Shown in pieces: positions 1-22,895 of a DNA stretch of 64,000 bases (its first letter is position 1; each line of letters starts with the position of its first letter). Made by a program: the position numbers and the translations under genes. A model generated the notes under the pieces. It saw only the letters and a list, made by a program, of their open reading frames with translations, was not told the DNA's origin and did no database searches. The DNA comes from Tomocerus qinae (Eukaryota; Arthropoda; Collembola; Entomobryomorpha; Tomoceridae): NCBI GenBank assembly GCA_020055645.1, contig CM034549.1, positions 16,017,930-16,081,929 of the forward strand, read 5' to 3'.

Positions 1-837
1 TACGAGGCTCCAGATGACTCAAACAGCATAAATTCATTTTTTCTGCACTTCTACAGTGAGACTGAAGTGGATTATATTCCATCAAACACATTTCACATTG
101 TCAACCCTGAAAACGAGGAAGTCAAAAGATTCCTAAAAATATTTGGAGGAAGTATTCAAAGTTTGATTTTGGAATTTCAAGGAAGTTCCTTGCAAAATAT
201 ACAAGCAGCTATTGATGACCTTGGCAATTCAGCTGAAGAAGATCTTCACAAGAGACAAATTCGATCGTTGCTCAATTTTTCTGAGCTGAAAGACTTGGGA
301 GAATTAAAGATAGAACATGCTCGAGACCATTTTGACAACCTGGTGTATGTTAACTGGGTACTATCTCAAAATATTCCAGATAGCGGTTTTGCCAGCCTTG
401 ATAGTGTATCAAAACTGACATTGGTTGGACGTTATAGCGTGAATGTGTTTAAGGACATTTCTTTGATTTGTCCTCATGTGGAAAATCTCCACATTATGTC
501 AAACGATCTGGAAACGGTCCCATCCGATGTATTCAGCCATCTTACACCCGACTGGAGAACTGGAATTCAGATACTAAAATTCACTAAGTGTAGCATTTCT
601 CTAGACACTCTGAATTTGCAAGATTTACCTAATCTTACTCTAATGGAATTTAATGAGTGTGAGGTAATAGAAGTGAATGCGTTAAATTCATTGTACAAAC
701 TGTTTGTTTCTTTTCCAAATCTGACGCATGTTGAGGTCGATAATACTTACAGCGGTGATACATTGTGGTCTTTAACCGTCAAGCAACCACCAAAGACTAA
801 TTCCAAAAAGAGTTTTTGTTCAAATAAAGTCAAATAA
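1..837 (+). CDS. Leucine-rich-repeat protein of F-box type, 3' part
   Basis: The frame is open from base 1 to the TAA at 835-837 (278 codons), so the start lies outside the window. The usual ATG near base 67 is absent (it is GTG), and the upstream codons read well, so this is a terminal exon rather than a complete gene. The product has irregular leucine-rich repeats, for example around LGELKIEHARDHF, VSKLTLVGRYSV and IQILKFTKCSISLDTL. This is the pattern of the C-terminal half of F-box/LRR substrate adaptors of SCF ubiquitin ligases. No F-box is visible in the part present. AATAAA signals lie at 823-828 and 833-838, overlapping the stop codon. An F-box-only exon occurs at 7223 on the same strand, which suggests a local family. 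LRR assignment is fairly sure; F-box membership is inferred. Confidence 0.7.
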   Translation, partial: YEAPDDSNSINSFFLHFYSETEVDYIPSNTFHIVNPENEEVKRFLKIFGGSIQSLILEFQGSSLQNIQAAIDDLGNSAEEDLHKRQIRSLLNFSELKDLGELKIEHARDHFDNLVYVNWVLSQNIPDSGFASLDSVSKLTLVGRYSVNVFKDISLICPHVENLHIMSNDLETVPSDVFSHLTPDWRTGIQILKFTKCSISLDTLNLQDLPNLTLMEFNECEVIEVNALNSLYKLFVSFPNLTHVEVDNTYSGDTLWSLTVKQPPKTNSKKSFCSNKVK

Positions 838-1212
838 ATAATTTTTGAATACTGTACTGTATTGTCTTAAAATACATTTTGGTGCCACTATTTGAAACTT
901 TTCTAGATTTGCTACAAGGGCATTGAAGGAGGAATCTACATTTTTGGACCCTTTATGTAGTAATAATAGTATATATACTTCAATATTTTGTAAAATAAGA
1001 GAACAATGTCCAAAAAATATTGCCCTTCACAATAAATATCACTGCAAGCATAATGCAGAATGCGGATTACACTACCAATGTCATATTATTATGTATTCCC
1101 TTTCAAATATTTACAAAATGAGTTAATGGTGCACTTTTTCGAAAGCAGTAGTATTAATTCTGACAAAATCATAAAACTTTGTTCCTAGAACAAGTGAATT
1201 TTTTATCCTCCT
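838..1212. other. Short intergenic gap between convergent genes
   Basis: This AT-rich gap lies between the LRR gene (plus) and the four-segment membrane gene (minus). It probably holds both 3' untranslated ends. I see no further coding, RNA or repeat signal. Confidence 0.5.
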
Positions 1213-2792
1213 TTAGTCTGCAGTTTCAACAACTTCTAATTCCGATCTGAATTTAGCCAGAAGTTTTTCAGCCGTCTTGTTTCCATTATCAGAAAGCAGT
1301 GATAGACGGGAAGAGTTAGTGGAATGTTTGCATGTAGTAACACTAATACTTTCTGTCGGGATATCAACATCTTCACCTCCTTGAACGATATTGTCGTTTT
1401 TATCTTTACATTCCTCTTTTATCTTTTCTTTTATGTGTTTCTCCTCATCCTCAGTCATCTTCGGAAGGACAACTTCAGGATTGACTCTATTAAAACTGCC
1501 GTGACTGCAGTCTGACACAGAGATAATGATCAGAAATGAAACTATCCATGCGAATGTCAAAAACAGCTGGTAAAGAATATTTTAATATGAATTAAAAAAT
1601 AAATCTTCAAAATACTATGAAAATCATTGTAAATATTTACATAAAAATTCGTTTGAAACTTGGACAAAAAATTGAAAATACATTGTATAGAATTGTCTAT
1701 TACCAGAACACAAAGTTTAGTGTCATAGAATTGGCAAGCATTCGGTCCGAATTTCGTTTCCAAATCTAACCGGTCCTTTTCGCTCATTTGTAAACGAGAC
1801 TCAGAAGTGCATGGGTGGTACAATTTGGCATAAAACTTTTCAAATCTCTCAGTTCTCTCATTGTATTGGGTGACATTTTTACCATTTCTGATCTCCCATT
1901 GAATATAATTTACATCATACGTGTGCATCGATAAAAATTGCATTGCCATTGCAATAAGCAGTACAAAGAATGACAGAGTGAAGAAAACTTCGTACTGTAA
2001 AATTGCAAAATTACCACTAAAATATTTTTCATAAATTTCTCTTAGAAAGATCATACACGATGAATAAAAATTACTAAAAACTTACTAATGCCTTGTTATG
2101 TCCTACAGTCTTGTTTAGGAAACAGCTTATCATGTAGACAATTGAACAAATGACATACACCACCATGAACATGTTAACCATCTTTTCAAATTTCAGATTC
2201 CTTTTCAGTAAATATTCAGTTTCCTTTTCTCCGTAAAGACGCGGATAAAAAGACTGATCATCATTTTGTTGTTTATCTAGTTCGCTACTTCTCTTGCTGG
2301 CATGTGAAAAGTAAGTATTCCAATCAGAATCCGATTCCAATGCAAAATGTCCAAAAACCAGAGCGGCTATGCAACAGATCTATTTAGTAAACCGAAATTA
2401 TTCTCCATAATTTAAGAAATTGACCATATAGTATTCACTGCATGTACACATTTACATTACACATAAAGTGTATAGTATATTCTCCTAAAAGTGTATCTTT
2501 TATTGAATTCATACAATTAATTTATGAATTTATGGAACAAACTTATTGCAACGTTAAATTGAATTGGTTAAGAAGTGACCTGGATTATGGATTTAAAACT
2601 AATTATAATGCACTAAATTAGCTTTCTCAAAATGTCTTTGGATAGTAACCTATTCAATTCCATTTGTGATTCGTAATTCATGTATACTTTATAAGCATTG
2701 TAACATTGTATAAGCGAATTGGGAAATTAATGACTTACATTTACCACTCCTTGCATTAAAATTCCTCGAAGAATAATGTTTTTCGAAAACAT
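1213..2792 (-). CDS. Four-segment membrane protein, paralogue A (4 exons, 330 aa)
   Basis: I read four exons: 2739-2792 (ATG, 18 codons), 2086-2379, 1704-1994 and 1213-1566. All three junctions are phase 0 with GT/AG ends (GTAAGT, GTAAG, GTAATA donors), giving 330 aa. Predicted membrane segments are near residues 11-30, 85-106, 117-138 and 210-232. There is a loop of about 55 residues after segment 1, a loop of about 75 residues between segments 3 and 4 with two cysteines and an NVT glycosylation site, and a hydrophilic, acid-rich C-terminal tail of about 95 residues. The topology is tetraspanin-like, but the loop lacks the tetraspanin CCG signature, so I do not assign it to that family. The gene at 5185-6494 has the same topology and three equivalent intron positions. 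Function unknown; the gene structure is quite sure. Confidence 0.75.
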
Positions 2793-2903
2793 TTTATCAG
2801 CTTTGAGAAATGCTACCTCAGTGTTTTTACTCCAAAAGTCATTTTAGACTTTATACATGATTTCATATTTTAGATTGCGGATTATGCAGATCCCTGTGGT
2901 CAT

Positions 2904-4640
2904 TGAGTGGTATGAATAAGAATAAGTATTTACTACAAAGTAAAAAGTAGAAGTAAAAGGTCTAGACTTGAAGTAAAAGGTAGAAGCAAAAGCATTTGCT
3001 TCAAATCGAATGAATAAAAGAAAACTTTTACTGTCAAGCAAATACTTTGCAATTGTAGTATTTACTTCTCATTTTGTACACAACAAAATTTGGTTACTAT
3101 GACTCAGCCAATCAGAGACCAGCAACGAATCACACCTATACTCTTCAATTCACAAATACAATTTCGTGGTCATGGATATAAGTAACCGGTCAGAGTTATC
3201 TATGAGTTACTTTAGAAAATTAATCGTGAATCCTACTAATCCTACTCTTTTGCGTGGAGAAGTAAAAGGTGAAGTTGCTATCGGAGAAGCTTCAACTTTT
3301 TGAAGCAAATACTCAAAGTAGAAGTAAATTCAAGATGTTATTCATACTAAAATGTAGTATTTACTTCTAACGGTAGTAAATGCTTCATGAAAATTAGAAA
3401 ATACTTTTACTCCTAGATTAAGCATAAGCAAAAGTAATTGCTAATATTTTTATTCATACCAAAGGCACCTTTTACTGTTACCCGCTTTGAAGTTTAGCCT
3501 TCCTATCCCCAAGTTGCATAGCGATACGCATTCTGATTGGTTGATAATTTTTGAAATCCTGCAATCTGATTGGTTATTTCTATGGCAAAAATTCTATAGG
3601 TTACCTAAATGGGGACACATTTTCAAAATTTATGAAATTGTTGCAAAACTCAACCAAGTCATATTATGAATCATCTGAATGATCTATTTACCTACTACTT
3701 TCCCTTTCAATGTACACATTTATGAGAATGGTGAATCGAGCTATTTATATACACAATATTGTGCAATTATTTATTATTTAACTATGACTCTGGTACAAGT
3801 GAACAATCGGTACTACTTTATTCCAATTTATTACCAAATAAAGGTTATATATAATATAGGTCGGTTTGAAGATTAATATCATTCAGTACTGTGTTATAGT
3901 AGCGTAGAACAAAATATCAAGATCATTATCAAAATCATTAAGATCCATCTTTTTTCATTTCAGCTGTATTATTTAGCCTAGGAGTCCTTTTGACCTTCGA
4001 CGAAAATTAAAAGTTAGTCGCCTGAGTGTCATTGAGGAGTTGTCCAAGAAAGGTTACAGTCAGCTCGCAAATACTGATAAAGCATCAGCTTCTGAGACAG
4101 TGTAATCTGATTGCTTCTACATATTTATAGAGATCGAATAGTTAATTAATGTTGTGTAAACATATTTTCTAGAATACAGTGCAATTTAACTAGTTAGTTA
4201 CATAGTTAATTCTAAATGCATTTACCTTCATGTGGTAATAAATTGGAATAAAGTAGTACCGATTGTTCACTTGTACCAGAGTCATAGTTAAATAATTGCA
4301 TAATATTGTGTATATAAATAGCTCGATTCACCATTCTCATAAATGTGTACATTGAAAGGGAAAGTAGTAGGTAAATAGATCATTCAGATGATTCATAATA
4401 TGACTTGGTTGAGTTTTGCAACAATTCATAATTTTTGAAAATGTGTCCCCATTTAGGTAATCTATAGAATTTTTGTCATAGAAATAACCAATCAGATTGC
4501 AGGATTTCAAAAATTATCAACCAATCAGAATGCGTATCGCTATGCAACTTGGGGATAGGAAGGCTAAACTTCAAAGCGGGTAACAGTACTTCAAAAACTT
4601 TAAGTAAAAGCATAAGGTAGACCTTATGTCATACCACTCA
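2904..4640. mobile_element. Foldback (long inverted repeat) element
   Basis: The ends share the inverted motif TGAGTGGTATGA (2904-2915, and its complement at 4629-4640). A long near-identical inverted repeat runs from about 3475-3837 against about 4231-4588, with only scattered substitutions and a few small indels. Between the left end and the left arm lies a degenerate stretch rich in AGTAAAAG and AAGCAAA motifs that also pair with each other. No transposase is visible, so it is non-autonomous. I could not fix a target duplication. It sits between the two paralogous membrane genes. The arms' open frames (for example 3487-3669 and 3679-3876) are by-products. Confidence 0.7.
3977..4105 (+). 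pseudogene. Stray terminal coding exon inside the foldback spacer
   Basis: Within the spacer of the inverted repeat, the sequence TATTATTTAG is followed by a 42-codon open stretch ending in TAA at 4103-4105. It reads PRSPFDLRRKLKVSRLSVIE and continues through a hydrophilic, serine-rich tail ending in SASETV. It looks like the charged cytosolic tail of a larger protein. An acceptor-like AG at 3975-3976 sits directly before it, with in-frame stops upstream. No plus-strand exons that could join to it are visible upstream, so I infer a captured or relic exon. I do not recognise the parent gene. Confidence 0.4.
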
Positions 4641-5184
4641 TTGTCTTTTCGTCAGCTTTTGCAAACAAACGGTGATGAGTGATAACTAAGGCTACCATTG
4701 ACAAACAACAAAATTATATAGCAAAATGTTACATGTATAAGGATGGAGGATCCCGTCTTTTCTGGACCTTGTTTTGAGCGATGGGGCTAACTTTTGTCTA
4801 TTTTTAACTGATGATCGACCAAAATGTTTATAAACTTTTCCTTCTTTTACCTAAGTTTTCAGTTAGCCTTCTTACCCTAAAATAAACATTCTTACGACAC
4901 TTAATTATTATCGTCCAAGGACTAGAAGATTTACATTAGATACCCTTTGCATATGATATTAGCATTTGGCAGAACGAGATGATGCTTTTAGCCAGATGTA
5001 GATGCTATATGCTCAACTAAATAGGCTGTTCTGGCATTTGAAAATAAATATTCATTAAAATAGAATTCACCCGTCACAAATCACTGCGGCTTATCTTTAA
5101 GAATTGATTTACAGAGTTGTTTCCAGTAGCTTACAAACAATAAAGTGAAATACTAATTATTGTATATGTGATTGTTAAGCAGTT
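4641..5184. other. Intergenic region
   Basis: AT-rich sequence between the foldback element and the 3' end of paralogue B. I see no gene or repeat here; part is probably the 3' UTR of the minus-strand gene. Confidence 0.4.
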
Positions 5185-6494
5185 TTAGTTCAGTTCGAAT
5201 TGCATGATATCATCTTCAGTGCTGATGGAATAAGCAACTTCTTCAACTTCCTCTTTGTAATCAATTTTGGTTTTATCCTTTCCGGATTTGATATCCTGGG
5301 TGATTTCAATTGCTTTGTTGGTATGATACCCTTCTGCCCCTGCAATGAAAATTTCCGGGGAAATTTTGTTTGTTCTCACTGCCATCATTTCACCATCACC
5401 ATAACTTGGAGATACTACCAGACAACATGCAAACCATTGTATGCAGATGCAAATTGTTGCACTTATAATCAGTAAAACCTGCAAACACAATCGTTAACAA
5501 ACTTTTAGGAAAATTTTTCATACTAATTAAACCATGCATACACCGTGTTCCGATTTTTTAGAAGGAAAAAAATAAATGAGGGATAAAATTAAAGACACTA
5601 ACCACGGAAGTTAGTTTTAGACCGGATTCCTGGCAAATATGGTAACGTGAGCGAAATGTTTCAGTGGAGTCTTTGAACAATGAGAACTTTTTCGCGTCAA
5701 ACATTTTAAGGCTGCTGATTCGGTCGTGCCCAAAATATCCCCCATAGCAAGATAATCTCATATAAGCATCCTTCTCAAGACCAAAGTAATCTATTTAATA
5801 GATTTTAATTAACCCACCATAATAATCTTGTATTTTGTATATTAATTGTATGAAAGTTTTGCTGAAGTTACGAATTTTGACTCCTCTGACGTAGGCCTCA
5901 AAGTAATCTTGATCATACTTATAGTACGATTTAAAAATTAGCATAGCAGCAAATAGCGAAAAATATATTTGCAATCCATTCACCAAAGCAGTCTAGATAA
6001 AATAATATGGTCATATAAGGGCAGAAACTATTTTCTTCATTGTATATAGAACACCAAAGGAATTTTTACCAAAAATAGACTTTTTTCAACGGCCGGAAAG
6101 TTGTCAGCCAAATAAGTGTAGCCTCCATATATGAAAAGGGACATTGTAATCAACGTAATAGCCAGAGGTTCGTGCCAAAGATTCCGATTTGTTTTGGCGA
6201 AATATTCCTTCCTGGTAAAAACCTCGTTCATGAAAAGACCATCATGTTCAGAGGGGTTATGTGCTGTAGTTATGTTATCTCTCGATTCATATTGCAAATC
6301 CTTTATGATTGCTGATAGTTCGAAAATGAAAACTAAAACTCCACAACCCTGAAAAAACACGAAAATCGATATGAATTTACGCTACTCTGTCAAGACAATT
6401 AGGTTTGCGACAAATAATTTTGGTTTTCTATTTATAATTACAGGTAGCTTACCAAAGTGCACAACTGCAATCCTTGAGAAGCGATCATAAACAT
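5185..6494 (-). CDS. Four-segment membrane protein, paralogue B (5 exons, 325 aa)
   Basis: I read exons 6453-6494 (ATG, 14 codons), 6070-6348, 5818-5992, 5603-5790 and 5185-5478. Phases are 0, 0, 1 and 0, with GT/AG ends throughout, and the total length divides by three (325 aa). Membrane segments are predicted near residues 8-32, 79-99, 108-130 and 226-250. The cysteine-rich last segment is followed by an acidic tail of about 75 residues. Compared with paralogue A, the introns in segment 1, just before segment 3 and inside segment 4 are conserved in place and phase. The phase-1 intron in the segment 3-4 loop is extra. Sequence identity is low, so the duplication is old. The donor of that extra intron (GTGGGT) is weak and is the least certain junction. 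Function unknown. Confidence 0.72.
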
Positions 6495-7222
6495 CTTTTA
6501 CATGCAATGTGTGTTGAAGACTAATTTAATCGTAATCTTCAGTTATATTTTATTCTTGCTAATATTTATTGACGAAGCTTTACTTTTTACTAGCTCAGGA
6601 AATGGCAGTGAAAACTTAGACGGATGATATTGAAATATGATAAAAATTGCCAGTTTCTAGGAGTTCAAAGTCAGTAATGGCTACTGGGCAGATTTGCATG
6701 AAAAATAATATTTGGTTTCGACATCTAGACTGTAGTGTAGATTAGACTATGATCCAAACCAAAGCAATAGAAAGATGGAAGGAATGCGTGAGAAAGTTTT
6801 CTAAGGAAAAGGCTCAAGCTCTATCATAGTCATGAATCATGATCATAGCAACAAGTTTGCAAATGAGATAAAGCCCACGGTCGACGAAATAATCAGCGTC
6901 ATTCGAAATTTCAATACTGATGAAGTATAAGAATCTTGACTTTTGACAATTTTGTGAGTCAAATATTAGCCATCTTACAGTTTGGTCCTCTATTGACATT
7001 TGTCTTTTAGCCTGCTATCAATCTCATGATGTCCTATGCTGAGGTCATAAATTTATCCCTGATCCGTTAACAAATTATTGTAAAATATTGTTTTTCAAAT
7101 TAGTAATAATAATTAAGTTTTTTAGTAAATGATTTTATAACCGTATTATAGTCACTTCATTCAGGTACTATGAACGATTTATTTTCTTGATTTTATTATG
7201 AATTTAAAAATAGGAAAGGATC
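6495..7222. other. Intergenic region between divergent genes
   Basis: AT-rich sequence separating paralogue B (minus) from the F-box exon (plus). It should hold the promoters of both. I see no clear TATA element or repeat. Short open frames here look spurious. Confidence 0.35.
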
Positions 7223-7414
7223 ATGCCTAAAATTCCTTCTGTGATCATGGAGAGAATTTTGCAATTCGTGCATAACCAAAAAGATCTAATGAACTATCGG
7301 CTAGTCTGTTACAGATGGCTGTGCATAATCGATGCATATATCGGACTTGGACTAAAACTTAACAGAACGAACAAAGTTAAAGTTTTCGCTTCACCGTTAA
7401 TTCGATCTAATTAG
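7223..7414 (+). CDS. Orphan F-box exon (63 aa)
   Basis: ATG at 7223 opens a 63-residue frame that begins with a clear F-box. The pattern is P-x-V-I-M-E-R-I-L-x-F-V, then DLMNYRLVCYRWLCIIDAYI, matching the family's LP..I...IL..L....L..C..VC..W. Such domains bind Skp1 in SCF ubiquitin ligases. The frame ends in TAG soon after the domain, and no leucine-rich repeats or other substrate-binding region follow within several hundred bases. It may be the first exon of a gene whose later exons I cannot find, a very short F-box protein, or a decayed copy. The domain call is good; whether the gene is alive is open. Confidence 0.5.
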   Translation: MPKIPSVIMERILQFVHNQKDLMNYRLVCYRWLCIIDAYIGLGLKLNRTNKVKVFASPLIRSN

Positions 7415-10400
7415 TTTTAAAAAATCCAATTCCTAAAAAATTTTAAATTGTTACATTTTTAGGAATTTTATTTTTTTAAACCATTTAAAGGAACAATATC
7501 AAACATAAGAATTATAGAATCTGTTACTGGATACTCCTGGATTCCAAAAATGTAAGTCCCATAAAATTCGGATGTAAAACATTTTTTAACATGCATTTAG
7601 ATAGGCCAGTGTGGTTGTGGTTGCTATGCAGGCGTTCGTGGAGTCCCTCCTTAATTCTAGGTTCCTTGATGGAAAAAAACGCATAAAATGTTCCCCGTGT
7701 AAGTTGCAAGTAAAAAATAATTCAGTGCAACGAAAAGCACGTTTTGACTTCAGAACCTTTATTTAAGTAGGCTGAGTTGCGTACAATAAGATGCAACAAG
7801 TGATGTAACAATGTACCTATTCTCGAGTGACAACAATAGAATTTTATATTCAAATGAGTTGATCAGTGCCCTTTCGTGTGAGCTTAGAGCAAACTGTTTT
7901 AAAATGCATCACACTACTCTAGTAAATTAAATACATTACATTGCATTTGAAACAAGTAAGTACTACAGAATGATGCTAATAAATATTTACAGAGTTACCC
8001 AAGCTAGTAACCATACAAAGAACTAGCCCTAATCTAAATTATGTAGTAGATATAACTTAAAAAGCTAATTTCACATTTGAGTGTAGCTAGTTCTATTTAC
8101 AGTCAAATAATTCATGCTTCATTTACGTGAATTGATTATCATTAACTACAAGGTACTTTACAATAAACATTGAAACGGTCATCATCAGAAGCATTCAGGT
8201 CACGAGAATAGGACAGGGTTGACACAATCAGTGCCTTACACTATACCATCTAACAAATAAGGGATGCAGGGCACAGACACAAGACAAATCTTACATTACA
8301 ATTTGGAAATAAATGCGCGTCAGTATCATTATTCTTGTGTACGTACATAGTACATACATAAATATATTTGTTTAATCCCTGAATACGAAAATTATAATCT
8401 AATCTCATAAGCTAATCAGTTATTTGTACAGTTAACCCAATTAATTTTGACAGTTCTTAAAAAGTTTCATAGAATAATCAGCAATGTATAATTACTTACC
8501 CCTAGATAAGTACTTAATTTATACAGGTAGTTGCATTTAGAATATTATTCGTGGTATAGATTTGTTAAACACTGTACAATATTCAAAGGAAACACCTAAA
8601 ACCACTCTATGCTGACCTCCAGACGAACTGGTTCAATTTTTTAATATTTTCGTAACAAAAAATCCTCCCCGTCACAATGGTATTTCTTCAAAAATACTCA
8701 ACTTCTCTTTACAAACCATAAATGCCTTTTTTGTTTTATTGTATACATTTTTGTTCTGAATCATCAATTAGGTATACTCATACTCTGCGTAAATAAAGTA
8801 GGATGTAAATAAAATCACTCATGATATGAAAATATTATGCTACATGCAAAACAAACCATAGCTTACTTAATTTTAACTTAAAAGTCAGTATATTTAGGTC
8901 AGCAGAGTAGTCAATTTCGTTGTCATCTGACACGACAATCAAACCCCAACAAAACGATCATAGAGAAATTATAATCACTCCTGCGCTATACATAACTGGA
9001 CAAAAAATAAAAATTTAGATCTGTAGATAGTGGATTTATATAAATACATTTATAACGAGTTTTATAGCTATAATCTCCTATTGAGAAACTTACACATTTA
9101 AGTTGTAATAATGTTTTTCGACTAGTACAGTTTATAGACATCAGTACAGAACAGATATTATAGGAAACCTTACTCTGTTGCACTGCATGCAATTAAATAC
9201 ATCTTTGGATGTTCCAATAACTAACACTCACACGGGACATAGACAATAATAGCAAGAATTAAGAATGGAGCTTTAAGACAAGTAAGCACCATCTTGGCAA
9301 TAGAGAATGAGCGAAAGTTTTTATCAATTTAGTAAAGTACCTACTGAATTTTCTGCACTATCTAAAGCACTGAAAATTATTTTGTTGTTATTCAGCGGTG
9401 GATTATCAGTTTTCACTTTTCTTCATCACGTCAGTCAAGTCAGGATCAAGATCATTTCAGTCCGTTTCAAGAATGCGACAAAGTACAATTTGTAATGACT
9501 CTTAGGGCATAGCATTTACATACATACATGGGTTTTGATTTAAAAGCCCAGAGTCCCGATTCAAGACATTGTACTTTTGCCATATACAGAATATACTTTA
9601 CAGCTATTCAGAATTCAGGCAATGCGTTTTTGTAATTAAATACAACTTAAACTCTACTATACAATGATCATTTCAACTGTAACTATATATACTTTACACA
9701 ATACATTCTACTTATACAATAAACAAATAATATACAGTAGTTTCCATTTCGAGGCTTCACAAAGCGACTGCACCGTGCATTACACACAAGGAGGAAAACT
9801 TTGTAACTATAAATATTTAATTTCATAAATATATCATCCAAACCCTACGCATGATATTTTAATACGTATACTCAAATTAACAACTCAAAATATTGATAAG
9901 GGTAATTAAAAAACAAATTGTTTTCTCTAGATATAACTATTCTACATAAAACACATTGCATAAGTATATTGATATACGAATCATATCAATTATCATTACA
10001 TTATTGACAACTTTGTTCATATGTTAACTTCAATGCTAACAATAACATCGTACTAACAATTTTTAACTTTGAGTACGAGTTTAATTGTCATTACTTCAGA
10101 CAAAATAAATGCATAAACAGAAATCATGAGACATAAAAACATCTTACCACAACTGAATACAAAGCTAATGCACACTACAAGTTTTAAGATATTATTAGAA
10201 GCTTTCCAAGTAGAAATAGCTGTAAGAATCATAAATACGAACATCGAAATATGAACTATGTATAGTAATATTATATAGGCAAAGACTATTTACATTTTTA
10301 AAGTAAGCTTAAACGTTTAAACTGTAAAGTACACAATGATTAGGAATATGTCGGCATTGATTTAACAAACTACTAATAACTCTGTAGTGTGTAGTCTGTA

Positions 10401-11662
10401 AATTAATTGCATCACAAAATGGGATTGCTAGCTTCCACAAATAAACAATCTGCATCGTTTCTGGGAATCAATTATCTTTAAATTGAATCTCCATCTATTC
10501 CAGGAATCAGAATCTTCGTCCCGATTTCCTGTGAAAGCGAAATAACGAATTCTTCATCAGAACACCTTTAAAATCAGAATAAAAAAATCAGGTCTTCCTT
10601 TGAAAACTAGCGCAACAAGCTCTTGATCAATCCAGCCAGAATAAAAGAAATGTAATCACTCTGTTGTTAAAATCTTAAATGCAAATCAGTAGTACAATAG
10701 TAAGTAGCATTCAAAACGGCAGAGGTAGTCACATAACAATTACTATAGAATTCTATTGATTGCATATTTACGATTGAAATATATAGTACCTAAGTATTTA
10801 AGTCATAGCATCCAGAATAAATAGGTACAAAATGACAATGGGGACAACATGCAACTTTAAGCATGCACACAGGCACTTACAAACTTAACTTAAACCAATA
10901 TGCTTAAAATACGATTTCTTATTAGTAGGTATCGTGAGAATCTGCCGATAAATTAAGTAGGAGGTAATTTTAGTAACTTAAAACAGGAAATGTATACACT
11001 ACGCCATGCGTCGCACTCTCAGAACTTAAATTACAATTTAGCTAAAAGCTATAAACTTATAGTAACAGCGAATTAATTAGTAACATGACAATTGCAGTTA
11101 TATCAGTAAAATTGAAAAACATTCAAAACGAGAATAGTACAAATCACCATACATCTAATGAAATAATAGAAACTACAAGTACAGAAAAGCTAAAGGAAGA
11201 AACAAAACTCTAAAATAATTTGTAAACCTTTAGTTTGACAAGGCAGACAAAACGCTGTATCAAATCTGGGCAACAACAGTTTTTAAATAACAGACGGTTC
11301 GTATGCAAAATTCAGCTTCGGCTACAAACACAAATAAACATTATAAGAGACTAGTAACAAAACTTAGAGGTAATAAGTACATAGGCAACCTGACAGACTA
11401 AAACTAGAAAAGGGTACTTAGATATTATTAAGTACATAATATTTGTAATAACGGTAGCGCTACCTTTAATACTAATTATATAGGAAAATTGCTCAAAGTA
11501 AATAAATTAGGTATTGTAATACTAGCAACTAAGCGTAGTTGACAGAATTAAATAAATAAGAATGCATGTAGGCTAAACATACACACTTTCAAAGGATCAT
11601 ATCATGTAGGTAGTATTCAGAAAACCATTGCATGGTCCAAATTGTAACTTTAAAACTATGTA
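7415..11662 (-). other. Probable long 3' UTR of the Na+/H+ exchanger, plus short intergenic gap
   Basis: About 4.2 kb without a convincing ORF or repeat lies between the exchanger stop codon at 11663 and the F-box exon. A minus-strand AATAAA (complement of TTTATT at about 7760-7765) follows a stretch of even AT-rich composition. A 3' UTR of about 3.9 kb is therefore possible, but this is inference. Another gene of non-coding type cannot be excluded. Confidence 0.3.
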
Positions 11663-20711
<9,049 letters not shown>

Positions 20712-22895
20712 TGTGATGACTTTGATGAAGACGTTTTTGCAATTCGAGGATACTTGTTTATAGTGCTCTTGAGCTTCTAGTGCAAGATGCTAACCAAAAA
20801 TAAAGTTGTTCTTCGGCATATGTAGTTTCTTTCAACCACACGCTCCTAAGATTAATTTCTCCAGAAATTTCTTGATTTCTGCCGTTATGCCTAAAAATAT
20901 TCAGAAAAAAGTTATTAAATAGTTTACCCAATTGAGATTTAAGTAGGTTTATGTAAAATTTAGGATAAAGGGATCTTGAATGCATATTTTGCAATTAATA
21001 ATTATTAATCCCTCATACAGAAAATATTTTTGGCCAATTCAGAATTTAGTAAACTATTTAAGTTTACAACTACAGCAAGCTACCATCTCTCCGACAATCC
21101 AGAGTGAGATCACAATCGCTGAACACAAATCAATGATTAAAGGTAGGTCTGCACTTACTTTTACAATTTTCGCAAATGTAAAATATTTTCAGTAAACATT
21201 TGTCAGTTAAAATAAATTGTTAATAAAACAATAAATAACTAAAATAAACAAGTATATGGATCATTGGGAATTTGAAAATATCATAAAACTGTTTATTACA
21301 CAAATAAATCCCACTGTATTCTGTGTACAGACAAGATTAATAACGCAAAATTAACATAATTTGTAAGTAAACAGATGACAGTGTCTAAATCCGCAATGTC
21401 CAGGAACTACTATATAATGACTAACGAAACAACACGTTGAGTATTAGAAAATTATTTGCAGAATAACAATAACAAAAGGTAAAGATACAGAAAATCAAAA
21501 ATATTAGCAATAAAATATATTTTGCACTTGTCATAATTTCAGTCTCAGGATCTTGTGATTAAAAATGACTACTGATTCTGAATACTGAATAGCAGCTGAT
21601 TCTTGATTCAAACATTCAAACTGTACGGATGTTATTTCGTTGTCACATTGCAAAGTACTATTGAAATCGTAATTTGCCCAAAATCTAAATAGCAATTTTC
21701 GCATTCACTAATAAAATATAAGAATTAGATTATGTCGTTTATAGGTATAGGTTAATACTTCAGTGACACCGAACTGACACTTATTAAGCATTATTCCTTC
21801 GCATTTTCGCATGATTTTCTCTGTCTGGCTGAATTAATTAAAAACTACCTTGTGCCATATCACCGGCAGACAACTATAATCTCTGGGTTTATCTGGGGCC
21901 ACTTACGGGACTTCTACATAAAACACAACCCTTATAATCTCTAAGTTAAGACACAAATGTTACTAAATTAAATCCACCATTTTTAAACAACTGTGTCGTT
22001 GAATATAATGATTAAGCTCTTAATAGGCTAATTGAAAAATGAGATTTAGGTAATGGCATTACCATTTATATATTTGTGTAATAAGGGTATCACAAAGAAT
22101 CGCACTCAATTGTAAACTTTGCAAACCAACTTTTGCCAACTTCAGTAAGAGTTTAAAAGTATTTTGACTTCTACAAGTTCTACATAAAAGTTTATATCAC
22201 TATCTCATATCTGTATTCCAAATCTCCAACTCTAAATGTAAATTATATTTTAATCACTTAATCTAGTATATAATTCGAGATTTTATGGTAATGCAATAGA
22301 ATATGTTGTACCTTGTGTTGAATTGAAATTGGAAAATCTGTTTGGTTTTAGTAAGACATCAGATGTAGAATTGATAGAGGTGGAGTTGTAGAAAACATGT
22401 GTAAGACTCATGATCTTGTGACGACGTCTGTTGTCATACTAAAAGTCATTCTCCGCTGTTTCTTTCCATACGTACGGCTATTGAACGCTCACTAGAGGAT
22501 TACATTACATTACATATACAGCAAACAAGAGGATTGGCCTTTTCCATTAGAAAAACTCATCTGCTCCTGTTTGTTTGTCTGTCTGGGCTCTTTTTCCTAT
22601 TGAATCAGTATGCATGTTGATATAGATGGAATAAATATGCTTATACAGCTTTATTATACACTGTAGCACACACACTACTGCAATGCCACACAGCCCAAGA
22701 GAACAAACTCAGCTTACAAATACCTGCAGTTGAATGGGTAGTTTATGTCACATAACTTATGTGGTTATTATCTGCGTTTACTGAAACGAACATTTTTAAA
22801 CCACAAATACAATTTACTATGATTATTACTATGATGGAACATTATTTTAAAACCAAGTTAAACAGAAAGAAAACCGTGTATGGTCTAGGGAAGTT